Assembly (NCBI GenBank): GCA_964394905.1
Contig: CAYMZF010000006.1
Location: forward strand, 1-35,136
Direction: 5' to 3'
Origin: GCA-002840305 sp964394905
GTDB lineage: Bacteria > Patescibacteriota > Patescibacteriia > Patescibacteriales > UBA12465
DNA length: 35,136 nucleotides
The position numbers and the translations under genes are program-made. Below are positions 1 to 7,890 of this stretch, piece by piece (position 1 is the stretch's first letter; every line of letters starts with the position of its first letter). A model generated the notes under the pieces. That model saw only the letters and a list, made by a program, of their open reading frames with translations. It did no database searches and had not been told where the DNA came from.

Positions 1-1218
1 TTCATAACCCCGATCAATTTGATAAATATTATCAATTTCCGTAGTTCCTTTAGCTATTAAAGCGGCAATTACCAAGCCAATACCCGCTCTTATATCGGGA
101 CTAATTAATTTTTTACCATATAATTTAGTCGGACCGACAATCAAAATACGATGCGGATCGCACATGGTAATATTAGCCCCCATTTGAGACAACATATCGG
201 TCCAAATCAAGCGACGATCATAAATAGTTTCGTGAATTAAGCAATTACCCTTAGCTTGAGTCATAAGTACGGCATAAGGCGATTGCAGATCGGTTGGAAA
301 TCCGGGATATTCATGAGTCTGAATATTATATGGTTTTAAACCTTTATTCTTTTTTATCTTTACCCAATTTTTTCCTAATTCAAAATCAACGCCAATTTTT
401 TTAAATATAGTTAAAAGTATGGCAATATGTTCGGGCTGACAATCTTTAATAGTTATTTCTGAGTTAGTGGCCGCGGCCATAATAGCGAAAGAACCGGCTT
501 CAATTCTATCAGGCATAATTTTTATAGAACCACCTTTCATTTTTTCAACTCCGACAATAGTTATAACCGGGGTACCAGCTCCTTTTATTTTAGCTCCACA
601 TTTATTTAAATAATCGGCTAAATATTTTATTTCCGGTTCCATGGCGCAATTCTGTAAAACAGTTTTTCCTTCCGCCAAACAAGCGGTCATCATTAAACTT
701 TCGGTTCCAGTAACAGAAATTTTTGGAAAAAAGAATCGACCACCTTTTAATTTTTTAGCCTTAATATGATAAAAACGATTTTCATATTTAATTTCAGCAC
801 CAAAAGCCGAAAAACCATCTAAAAACAAATCAATCGGTCGACCACCGGCTCCAATTACACAACCTCCAGGATGAGGAAATTTAACATCTTTAAACCGAGC
901 CAATAACGGGCCGACAAACATTATGGAAGTACGAAATTTATTGGCCAAGCCGGCCGGCAATTCAATTGATCGAGAATTTTTTGGTTTTACAGCTTCTATT
1001 ATTATACGACCATTTTTATCTTCCTTATAAGAAAAACCTAACTCTTCTATCATCTGTAAAGATTTGGCCGTATCTTCAATTTTAGGTAAATTACTAATAA
1101 TCATCGGCTGATCAGATAATAAAGCACTAGGTATAACTTTCAAAGCTAAATTTTTAGCTCCTTTAACTTTAATAGCACCCGATAAAGGTTTTTGTCCATT
1201 TATTATAAACTTTGCCAT
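1..1218 (-). CDS. murA: UDP-N-acetylglucosamine 1-carboxyvinyltransferase MurA (3' end cut by window)
   Basis: First committed step of peptidoglycan synthesis: transfer of enolpyruvate from PEP to UDP-GlcNAc in the cytoplasm. I translated this from the minus strand; the frame opens at the ATG at 1218-1216 and runs off the left edge after 406 codons, so only roughly the last 15-20 residues of a normal ~420-aa MurA are missing. It starts MAKFIINGQKPLSGAIKVKG and contains KGAKNLAL, the catalytic-cysteine loop GGCVIGAGGRP (Cys about residue 120, replacing neither by Asp nor lost), and late motifs HEYPGFPTDLQSP and ETIYDRR typical of the family. It is followed on the 5' side by the PEGA-domain gene 17 bp away, so the two are probably cotranscribed. 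The Cys form suggests fosfomycin sensitivity, by family knowledge. No SD sequence is visible before the ATG. Confidence 0.97.
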   Translation of the reverse strand, partial: MAKFIINGQKPLSGAIKVKGAKNLALKVIPSALLSDQPMIISNLPKIEDTAKSLQMIEELGFSYKEDKNGRIIIEAVKPKNSRSIELPAGLANKFRTSIMFVGPLLARFKDVKFPHPGGCVIGAGGRPIDLFLDGFSAFGAEIKYENRFYHIKAKKLKGGRFFFPKISVTGTESLMMTACLAEGKTVLQNCAMEPEIKYLADYLNKCGAKIKGAGTPVITIVGVEKMKGGSIKIMPDRIEAGSFAIMAAATNSEITIKDCQPEHIAILLTIFKKIGVDFELGKNWVKIKKNKGLKPYNIQTHEYPGFPTDLQSPYAVLMTQAKGNCLIHETIYDRRLIWTDMLSQMGANITMCDPHRILIVGPTKLYGKKLISPDIRAGIGLVIAALIAKGTTEIDNIYQIDRGYE

Positions 1219-1235
1219 AGATATAAGATTAATTA

Positions 1236-2567
1236 TTATTGTATAAGTAATTTATAGACTCCTTCTTGATTACCGACTTTACCGGTAAAATATAAAACAC
1301 TGCCTAGTTTATCCAAAGCCAAATTTCCAACTTTGTCTAACGACACCAATTTAATAGAATACTTATTATATTTTAAATCTAAAATAACAATATCATGCTC
1401 CGTAGAATAAATTAAATAATTTTTAGGATGCCATAGCAAACCGGTAATTTGTGATTCAAAACGACCGATTAAAAATTCTTCGGCTAAAATAGAATTATAC
1501 GAATAAATTTCCATACCGGACGAATAAATAAAATTATTATTATCAATAAAATTAATGTTATCTATATTATTTAAAACCGCCCAATAAGAATTAAATTTAG
1601 ATAATAAACTAAAAATATATAAAGTTTTAAATTTATGGTCATAAATATAAACAAAATTAGACGATCCTGTTTGTTCTAGTATTTCATAATCGCCACTAAT
1701 CGGTAAAGATATTTCTTGAATTAATTGTTTCTGGCGATAAGAATATACTTTAAAAGAATAAGATTCTAATCCGGAAAATATATAATAATAATTATTATTA
1801 TAAAAATCATAATCAACTATTCTTTTGTCATTAAAAATATATTCATCCTTTTTGGTTAAAAAATCATAACTGTGCAAACCATTATTTAAATAATATAAAT
1901 CACCGTTTTTTATTTTTACTTTTTGAGAATTTCCCAAATCAATATCACCTAATGATATATATTTATTTTTAGAATAATCAAAAATAGAATCACCGTTAAC
2001 CAATATTTTTTTATTACCCAAAAAATTAAGACTATAAACATCGGTTGTTAAATCAATTTCTTGATCAGTATTTAAATTAATCGCCTTATTGTCGGTTTCC
2101 AAAGCAATATTTTGACCATAAGAATCAATGGCAATATCTTGTACCCCGGAATTAAAAAAAATAACCGGTAAATTTTTTCTAAACAAAACGACATCTTCGA
2201 TATAAGTTGTCTGTCCCGAATAAATCGAAACTCTTTGTTGCCACGGCCAATACCCTTCTAATTCAAAGGATAAATTATAATCACCCGGAAGTAAATTTCT
2301 TATTTTATAAGGCGTGGTAATTTTTTTGTTTTCTAAAACTTCTTCGTCCGAAAAAATACTGTTAAATTCTTTGACTATCGAAATTTTAGCCCCTCCCGGA
2401 GTGGAATCAACCGCCAATATACCGGTTTTTTGAATAAAACTTTTACCATTCAATAATGCAGTTAATGATACTTTATATCCGCTGGCCGACAAAGAAAAAA
2501 TAGCGGTCAAAACAAAAAAAACTAGAACAAAAAAAGCAAATAGAATATTACGAAATTTATAAGTCAT
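1236..2567 (-). CDS. PEGA-domain membrane-anchored protein
   Basis: 443 aa. Residues about 8-28 form one hydrophobic segment (IsLFAFFVLVFFVLTAIFSL type), so the protein is probably anchored with the rest outside. After it, residues about 50-130 match a PEGA-type domain: the strings VDSTPGGAKI, TPYKIRNLLPGDYNLSFELEGYWPW and a following Gln-Gln-Arg-Val strand are the usual surface-layer-like beta module. The remainder (about 135-443) is rich in Asn, Tyr, Ile and repeats short strands that look like a beta-propeller (blocks such as LLWHPKNYLIYSTEHDIVIL), but no catalytic motif is visible. Lies 9 bp after galU in the same direction. Role is inferred to be envelope-associated; no enzymatic function should be assigned. 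Confidence 0.8.
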   Translation of the reverse strand: MTYKFRNILFAFFVLVFFVLTAIFSLSASGYKVSLTALLNGKSFIQKTGILAVDSTPGGAKISIVKEFNSIFSDEEVLENKKITTPYKIRNLLPGDYNLSFELEGYWPWQQRVSIYSGQTTYIEDVVLFRKNLPVIFFNSGVQDIAIDSYGQNIALETDNKAINLNTDQEIDLTTDVYSLNFLGNKKILVNGDSIFDYSKNKYISLGDIDLGNSQKVKIKNGDLYYLNNGLHSYDFLTKKDEYIFNDKRIVDYDFYNNNYYYIFSGLESYSFKVYSYRQKQLIQEISLPISGDYEILEQTGSSNFVYIYDHKFKTLYIFSLLSKFNSYWAVLNNIDNINFIDNNNFIYSSGMEIYSYNSILAEEFLIGRFESQITGLLWHPKNYLIYSTEHDIVILDLKYNKYSIKLVSLDKVGNLALDKLGSVLYFTGKVGNQEGVYKLLIQ

Positions 2568-2575
2568 AAATATAA

Positions 2576-3451
2576 TTAAAATGTTTTAGCTAAATTTTTA
2601 ATTAATTTTTTTAAATCTTCACCTACTTCCTTATTCTTTATTCCTAGTTTTAAGGTAGCTTTAATAAAATTTAATTTATTTCCTGTATCTAACCATTCTC
2701 CTTCTATTTTTTTACCATATAAAGGGATACCTTTTTGCAACATTATTTCGTAAGCGTCGGCTAAACGAATTTCTCCTGATTTTCCATCCTTCATATCTTT
2801 TAAAATTTCAAAAACCTCTGGAGTAATAACATTTATACCAACTTGAACCAAATTTGATGGAGCATCTTCTTTTTTTGGTTTCTCAATAAACTTATCAATC
2901 TTATAAACTCCATCACCTAATTCCTCTCCTCCTATAACACCAAATTGACTAATTTCATTCTTATCAACTTCCGATAGACCAATAATAGTTTTACCATATT
3001 TTTCATAAGCATTAATTACTTGTTTAACTGGAGAAATTTCAGCATCATACAATGTATCACCAAACATAATTAAAACTGGTTCATTAAAAACCAAATGAGA
3101 TGCACAATTTACCGCATGACCGTCACCCAAAGGAACTGCCTGACGAACATAAGAAAATTTTGCTAATGAATCTATCTCTTCCACCTTTTTAACTAAATCT
3201 AATTTATTTTTTTCTACTAAAGTTTTTTCTAATTCAAAAGAATAATCAAAATGATCTTCAATTGATCTTTTTCCTCGACCAGTAACAAAAATAATTTCCT
3301 CAATACCGGCCGAAACGGCATCTTCCACTAAATATTGGATAACCGGTTTATCAACCACCGGTAACATTTCTTTAGGCTGAGCTTTAGTAGCCGGTAAAAA
3401 TCTGGTTCCGAAACCGGCCACCGGCATTATAGCTTTTCTTACTTTTTGCAT
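2576..3451 (-). CDS. galU: UTP--glucose-1-phosphate uridylyltransferase GalU
   Basis: Makes UDP-glucose from UTP and glucose-1-phosphate, feeding surface glycan synthesis. 291 aa, the usual length. The N-terminus has the nucleotidyltransferase signature in the GalU form, PVAGFGTRFLPATKAQPKEM, followed by LPVVDKPVIQYLVEDAVSAG; further on come FVTGRGKRSIEDHFD, the QAVPLGDGHAV segment, the metal-site stretch VLIMFGDTLYD, FIEKPKKEDAPSNL and the C-terminal GEWLDTGNKLNFIKA. All key positions of the family look intact. Start at the ATG 3451-3449 places the signature at residue 8, as normal. Located between a run of three family-2 glycosyltransferases and the PEGA gene, which supports a role in supplying activated sugar to those enzymes. 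Confidence 0.96.
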   Translation of the reverse strand: MQKVRKAIMPVAGFGTRFLPATKAQPKEMLPVVDKPVIQYLVEDAVSAGIEEIIFVTGRGKRSIEDHFDYSFELEKTLVEKNKLDLVKKVEEIDSLAKFSYVRQAVPLGDGHAVNCASHLVFNEPVLIMFGDTLYDAEISPVKQVINAYEKYGKTIIGLSEVDKNEISQFGVIGGEELGDGVYKIDKFIEKPKKEDAPSNLVQVGINVITPEVFEILKDMKDGKSGEIRLADAYEIMLQKGIPLYGKKIEGEWLDTGNKLNFIKATLKLGIKNKEVGEDLKKLIKNLAKTF

Positions 3452-3465
3452 ATTAAAAAAATTAA

Positions 3466-4260
3466 TTATTTTTTAAAACCCCATTTTTTAAAATATTTAA
3501 ACCAAGATTTAATATGTTCTCGAGTAATTTTATCTAATAAAATGGCTAAATACCATGGATGTTTGGCACTTTCTCGAGCATGACAATGAATAACTTCAGC
3601 TTCGGGATTATAGATAACTTTTTTTTCCGCTTCTTTAGCTCGACGACAAATATCGACATCTTCAAAATACATAAAAAAGTTTTTATCATCAAATCCCAGA
3701 AAACCTTCTTTTCTTATAATTAAACAAGAACCCATTAACCAATCAACTTCTTGTATTATATCATGAGAACTGTTTTTCATCAAAAACCAATCTAAATATT
3801 TTGGAAATAAACGACCAAAAAAAGTTCGTCGCAAAACCGGAGTCCAAAATCCCGGAAAATGAGAGCAAGAATATTGCAAAGTTAAATCCGGGTTTAAAAG
3901 TTTAGGCCCGACAATATAAACTTCAGGATTGTTTTTTATATAATTATATAATATTTTAATTGCTGAGGGTTTTAAAATGGTATCCGGATTTAAAATTACA
4001 ACAAATTCTCCTCGAGCCTCTTTAATTCCCAAATTATTACCGCCACCCATACCCAAATTAACAGTACTTTGAATTAATTTAAAATCAATAATTTGAGTTT
4101 TTAAATCAGCTAGATCATCGCCCGAAGCGTTATCAATCACAATAATCTCATAAGTTAAACCGTTCAAATCAGATGTCGCAATTGATTTTAAACAATTCTT
4201 AATTTTATCTTTATTTTTGTAATTAACAATAATAATTGATAAATTCATATCATTAAACAT
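3466..4260 (-). CDS. Family 2 glycosyltransferase (rhamnosyltransferase-like)
   Basis: GT-A fold sugar transferase acting on the cytoplasmic face. The conserved domain begins MNLSIIIVNYKNKDKIKNCL, continues with IVIDNASGDD, NLGMGGGNNLGIKEA and the metal/nucleotide motif VVILNPDT, then VDWLMGSCLIIRKEGF and FFMYFEDVDICRRAKEAEKK, the normal order for WbbL/RfbF-type enzymes. The longest open frame starts at 4290 but then overlaps the upstream gene by 38 bp and adds a non-family leader; I prefer the ATG at 4260 (8-bp overlap) or the one at 4248 (no overlap, domain at residue 1). A basic C-terminal tail (KSWFKYFKKWGFKK) may touch the membrane. First-expressed of neighbours is the next GT at 5337-6209, so this is the third of three paralogous GT genes. 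Acceptor and donor sugar are unknown. Confidence 0.88.
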   Translation of the reverse strand: MFNDMNLSIIIVNYKNKDKIKNCLKSIATSDLNGLTYEIIVIDNASGDDLADLKTQIIDFKLIQSTVNLGMGGGNNLGIKEARGEFVVILNPDTILKPSAIKILYNYIKNNPEVYIVGPKLLNPDLTLQYSCSHFPGFWTPVLRRTFFGRLFPKYLDWFLMKNSSHDIIQEVDWLMGSCLIIRKEGFLGFDDKNFFMYFEDVDICRRAKEAEKKVIYNPEAEVIHCHARESAKHPWYLAILLDKITREHIKSWFKYFKKWGFKK

Positions 4261-5317
4261 TAAATAGCTTAATAAGTTTTTTAAAAACAAAATAATAAAT
4301 ACTAAAAAGAAAATTGGCTAATTTTAAAAACGGACTGTTAATTTCTTGATAAGAAATTTTAGCCGAAATTAAATTAATTAAATCTTTATCTTTAATAACT
4401 CTATTTTTTTGAATCTTTTTTCGTTCCACTAAAATTTTTTTCCAAGAAGACGGTTTTAAAAAATAAAACCAGACGGCCATTTTTTTAAACCACCAACCGT
4501 TAAAAATAGAAAAAAACATTAAACCTAATTCCATTATCAGCCACGCCGGAAAAAGTAAAATTAACGATACTGTTTTGTAATTTTTTAATATTGTAATAGT
4601 ACGATTACGATCCATATAATAATATTTAGCGATTGATTTACTAAACTCATATTTATGATAAACAATAGATTTAAGAGAAATTACGCAACGATAACCGGCT
4701 AACCAAGTTCGCCAACCTAGATCCTGATCTTCATTATACATAAAATAGCTTTCATCAAACAAACCAATTTTTTTTAAAACTTCAGCTTTAAACAAAACAG
4801 CGGCTCCCGATGGATAAAAAATATCAGCTCCATCAGTAATTTTTATACTATCAAAATTATCTTGATAATTTAAACAATAACCAAAACCTAAAAAATGAGT
4901 ACTATTGCCTAAGCTATTAACTTTTTCCTTTTCCGGCCATAACATTAAACGTGATTGAACAACTCCAATTGTATTATCACTTTCAGCTAAATTCACTAAT
5001 TCTTCTACCGCTTGGCTATCAATTATAGTATCCATATTAAACAAAACCATATAATCACAGCCGTCCTTAAAGGCTTCCTTAATAGCATCGTTGTTACCTT
5101 TAGCAAAACCATCATTATTTTTATTTCTAATAATTTTAGCTTCCGGAGCTAACGTTGATAAATAATTATAGGAATTGGTAGAAGTAGAATTATCAACTAT
5201 ATATAAGGTAGACGGTCCGAAATAAGTTTGATTACGTAAACCAGATAAACAGTCCGTCAAATATTTTTCCGCGTAATTTTTGTAATTTATTAAAATAATA
5301 GCTACTTTTTTTTCCAT
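4253..5317 (-). CDS. Family 2 glycosyltransferase with C-terminal membrane segment
   Basis: 354 aa. Domain start KKVAIILINYKNYAEKYLTD, then LYIVDNSTSTNS, NNDGFAKGNNDAIKEA, the DXD-like VLFNMDTIID, YPSGAAVLFKAEVLKKIG and SYFMYNEDQDLGWRTWLAGYR: the same order of motifs as its two neighbours, so a GT2 enzyme of the rhamnosyltransferase-like group. Unlike them it has a hydrophobic stretch at about residues 250-275 (LILLFPAWLIMELGLMFF) and another near 330-350, so it is probably membrane-bound at its C-terminus. Its stop lies at 4253, overlapping the start region of the next gene, which indicates translational coupling. Donor and acceptor are not deducible. Confidence 0.88.
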   Translation of the reverse strand: MEKKVAIILINYKNYAEKYLTDCLSGLRNQTYFGPSTLYIVDNSTSTNSYNYLSTLAPEAKIIRNKNNDGFAKGNNDAIKEAFKDGCDYMVLFNMDTIIDSQAVEELVNLAESDNTIGVVQSRLMLWPEKEKVNSLGNSTHFLGFGYCLNYQDNFDSIKITDGADIFYPSGAAVLFKAEVLKKIGLFDESYFMYNEDQDLGWRTWLAGYRCVISLKSIVYHKYEFSKSIAKYYYMDRNRTITILKNYKTVSLILLFPAWLIMELGLMFFSIFNGWWFKKMAVWFYFLKPSSWKKILVERKKIQKNRVIKDKDLINLISAKISYQEINSPFLKLANFLFSIYYFVFKKLIKLFNV

Positions 5318-5336
5318 AAAAATATCTGCTTTTTAT

Positions 5337-6209
5337 TTAATTAATTCGTTTGGGTTTTATAAACACCGAAGCAATCCCGGCTAAACATTTTCCAACGGGC
5401 CAAAAAAATTTTAAAATTCGGTATTGCCAAGCTGGTTGCCATTTCTTAAAATATTTTAACATTGATTCCAAAAAATATTTTTGCGCTCGGCCCCGTTTTA
5501 ATAAAGAAAAACTTTGTCCGACATAATCAACGCAAAAGGCTTTTGAATTATACCAAACTTCTCCCCCCATTTTATAGACTTGGCGACAAAAGTCAACTTC
5601 TTCAAACCAAATAAAATAACGTTCGTCTAATAAAGGAAATTCTAAACCGCTTAATTTTTGGTAAGATTCCTTATTAATAAGAAAGAAAGAACCGCGAACC
5701 GAATCAACTTTTTGACTTAAATTGTAATTAAAATCAGAATATAAATAAGATTTTAAAACCTTGGGAAAAATATGAGGTAATTTTAAAATAATTAATAACT
5801 GATCGCTTAATGTCGGAAAACGACGAACGTGTTTTATTATTTTATTATCACCGTCCAATAATAGACAACTAGAAACAACCGCTTGAGGATTTTTTTTGGC
5901 AAAACTTAAAGCGTTATAAAAAGTTTCCGGAAAAACCAACATATCAGGATTTAAAAGTAAAATAAAATTACTTTGAGCTTGGTAAATAGCAATATTATTA
6001 GCTTTAGCAAAACCTAAATTTTTAGTATTAGTTATTAATTTAACTTGCGGAAATTTCTCGGCGACCATCTCGGCTGAACCGTCAATAGAAGCGTTATCAA
6101 CCACCAAAACCTCCAATGAAAAATCTTTATAAAATTTAAAGATAGTTTCTAAATTTTTAGCTAATTTGTCTTTGACATTATAAGATACGATAATAACGGA
6201 TAAATCCAT
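5337..6209 (-). CDS. Family 2 glycosyltransferase
   Basis: 290 aa GT-A enzyme, first of the three tandem glycosyltransferase genes in transcription order. Motifs: MDLSVIIVSYNVKDKLAKNL at the N-terminus, VLVVDNASIDGSAEM, NTKNLGFAKANNIAIYQA, LLLNPDMLVFPETF (NPD in place of the DXD), VDSVRGSFFLINKESYQKL and YFIWFEEVDFCRQVYKMGG. The C-terminus has a short hydrophobic/basic segment (FFWPVGKCLAGIASVFIKPKR) that may associate with the membrane. It follows the DUF167 gene by 24 bp. By family knowledge these enzymes add rhamnose or related sugars to lipid-linked surface glycans; the exact linkage is not known. Confidence 0.9.
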   Translation of the reverse strand: MDLSVIIVSYNVKDKLAKNLETIFKFYKDFSLEVLVVDNASIDGSAEMVAEKFPQVKLITNTKNLGFAKANNIAIYQAQSNFILLLNPDMLVFPETFYNALSFAKKNPQAVVSSCLLLDGDNKIIKHVRRFPTLSDQLLIILKLPHIFPKVLKSYLYSDFNYNLSQKVDSVRGSFFLINKESYQKLSGLEFPLLDERYFIWFEEVDFCRQVYKMGGEVWYNSKAFCVDYVGQSFSLLKRGRAQKYFLESMLKYFKKWQPAWQYRILKFFWPVGKCLAGIASVFIKPKRIN

Positions 6210-6233
6210 AAAATAATAATTTAAAAATAAAAA

Positions 6234-6527
6234 TTAATTTTGACTTATTTTAATTAATTTTAAGCGATCGGTTTGACCGCTTATAATAATTACATTGTTT
6301 TTTAAAACTTGGAACTCCCCGGCTAAAAATTTTATTAATTCCCGGTTGGCCTTATTTTTATCAGCCGGAGCCGAAACACTAATAGTTATTATTTCAGTTT
6401 TTTGTCCTTCAATTTCACTTACGATTATATCCCTAATTTTAGTTTCAGAGGCTTTCGGAAAAACTTTGCACAATAGATAAACCTGACCGCTTTGTTTTAA
6501 TTTTTTTTTATAATTTTCTAAGATCAT
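6234..6527 (-). CDS. DUF167 (YggU-family) protein
   Basis: 97 aa, the normal size of the YggU/DUF167 family. The characteristic central block is visible: LLCKVFPKASETKI, then ITISVSAPADKNKANRELIKFLA and a final strand VIIISGQTDRLKLIKI; the Lys-Ala-Asn-x-Glu-Leu part is the family hallmark. Function of the family is unsettled. It is 5 bp from the end of the phosphodiester glycosidase gene and 24 bp before a glycosyltransferase, so it is part of the same minus-strand operon, but nothing ties it to glycan synthesis beyond position. An opposite-strand frame at 6295-6480 is a shadow of this gene. Confidence 0.88.
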   Translation of the reverse strand: MILENYKKKLKQSGQVYLLCKVFPKASETKIRDIIVSEIEGQKTEIITISVSAPADKNKANRELIKFLAGEFQVLKNNVIIISGQTDRLKLIKISQN

Positions 6528-6532
6528 ATTTT

Positions 6533-7753
6533 TTATTCTTCAGAAAATAAAATAGCGTTAGGGATATTTCTCCCCGGACCTACCATATATTCATCATTAT
6601 AGTATAAAGCCGAGGAATAACCGCCATCCAAATTAATGGCATAATCAACTTCCATAACTTTTAATATCTCCGCCAAATCCACCACGGTAGCCGATCGAGC
6701 TACAACCAAATAAATTGTTCCTTTACCGCCATTTGAGCCCGCTTTATAAGCGATAGCATTACGTAAAGTTTTAGTTTTTAATTGACCCTCGTCCACTTCC
6801 CAATCAATTAATAAGTTTTGTCCGTTTTCTATTAAACGAGGTTTATTACCGATAGCCGCTTGCAATTTAATTCCATAAACAGATTCAAAATTACTAACAC
6901 TTTTAAAATCACGGCTATCTTTAAAATAATAAAATTTATTATTTGTGTCAAAAGCCATTATCGGACCGGTTGTCGGATATTTTAATTGCGAACTATTAAT
7001 AAAAGTTTGTAAACGAGAATTATAAACCGGAAAAAAATAATAATTTAACTTAGCCGCTGAAGTATCAAAATAAGAAGCGTTAATAGCGGCAAAAGCATTA
7101 TTTGAAATTACATAATCAATTAGTGGTTGAGCTACACATTTACCTAAACAATCTTCACTATTGGCGGTATCGGTGATAATTTTTAAATTAGGATTATCTA
7201 AATTAATAGTAATGAGATCAATAAAAAAATTTTCTTCGTTAACTGTCACTTCTTTTCTGTATTGGTAAGAACTGTAATCACTTAGACTTTCTGAAAAAGT
7301 ATTTTTATGAATCATGGCTAAATCTTTTCGGTTAATACCCAAACCTAATTCTCTCATTATTTTAAAAGCATCATCCGGTCGACCTAGATAATATTTTTTT
7401 AAATCTACCGGATTAACATACCAAGCCTCGCCATTTTTTTCTACTTGCAAAATTATCCGACCAGCTAATTTTTCAGTTAATTCTAAATTACCGTCAATTG
7501 TCATTCCGGCTTGAGCAATTTGTTGAAAATCATATTCGGTGATACCTAAACCCAATTCTCGCATTACGCTAAAAGCATCGGCCGGACGACCAAGATAATA
7601 TCTTTTTCCGTCTTCTGGATAAATATACCAAGCTTCACCGTTTCGTTCCACATCCAAAAGAATTCGACCGAATAAAGACTCAGCGTGAGTTTTTATTATC
7701 GGAATAAGTAAAAAAAACAAACTAAAAACAATAAAATATCTACTTTTTTTCAT
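6533..7753 (-). CDS. Secreted phosphodiester glycosidase-family protein with two N-terminal repeat modules
   Basis: 406 aa. Residues 1-24 are a signal peptide (MKKSRYFIVFSLFFLLIPII, cleavage likely after THA). Residues 29-71 and 98-140 are two near-copies of a 43-residue module (GRILLDVERNGEAWYIYP ... YYLGRPADAF ... MRELGLGI), the second with Lys/Asp changes. The C-terminal half (about 170-406) is a NAGPA/DUF2233-type domain: AAINASYFDT, the YAINLDGGYSSALYY active-site region and the closing NIPNAILF are as expected for that family (uncovering enzyme-like, exopolysaccharide-related proteins). By family knowledge it hydrolyses or remodels sugar phosphodiesters outside the cell; the substrate is unknown. 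It is first gene of the minus-strand envelope block and has a probable promoter at 7771-7803. Confidence 0.88.
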   Translation of the reverse strand: MKKSRYFIVFSLFFLLIPIIKTHAESLFGRILLDVERNGEAWYIYPEDGKRYYLGRPADAFSVMRELGLGITEYDFQQIAQAGMTIDGNLELTEKLAGRIILQVEKNGEAWYVNPVDLKKYYLGRPDDAFKIMRELGLGINRKDLAMIHKNTFSESLSDYSSYQYRKEVTVNEENFFIDLITINLDNPNLKIITDTANSEDCLGKCVAQPLIDYVISNNAFAAINASYFDTSAAKLNYYFFPVYNSRLQTFINSSQLKYPTTGPIMAFDTNNKFYYFKDSRDFKSVSNFESVYGIKLQAAIGNKPRLIENGQNLLIDWEVDEGQLKTKTLRNAIAYKAGSNGGKGTIYLVVARSATVVDLAEILKVMEVDYAINLDGGYSSALYYNDEYMVGPGRNIPNAILFSEE

Positions 7754-7770
7754 AAATTTATTTCAATTTT

Positions 7771-7803
7771 ATTATATTATAACATTTAAAAAGTAAAAAA
7801 CAA
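7771..7803 (-). promoter_or_regulatory. Probable sigma-70 type promoter for the envelope operon
   Basis: Read on the minus strand, TATAAT (7781-7776) lies 16 bp after TTGTTT (7803-7798); a second overlapping TATAAT occupies 7776-7771. The start codon of the phosphodiester glycosidase is about 22 bp beyond the first hexamer. The -35 is weak and the region is A/T-rich, so chance matches are possible. Confidence 0.4.
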
Positions 7804-7848
7804 AATAAAAGAAAAAAGCCGTATTTTATTTGCTAAGTCCTAAAATAT

Positions 7849-7877
7849 TTGATATTATGAAGTTGTATTTTTATAAA
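7849..7877 (+). promoter_or_regulatory. Promoter of the thyX operon
   Basis: TTGATA (7849-7854), a 17-bp spacer and TATAAA (7872-7877). The ATG of the ThyX-like gene is at 7891, so a start about 7 bp after the -10 would leave only some 6-7 untranslated bases. Divergent from the promoter at 7771-7803. Confidence 0.62.
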
Positions 7878-7890
7878 TTAAATTACAATT

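Noticed and set aside
4261..4290. Longest start of the third glycosyltransferase
   Set aside because: Overlaps the upstream gene by 38 bp and adds a leader foreign to the family; starts at 4260 or 4248 fit better.
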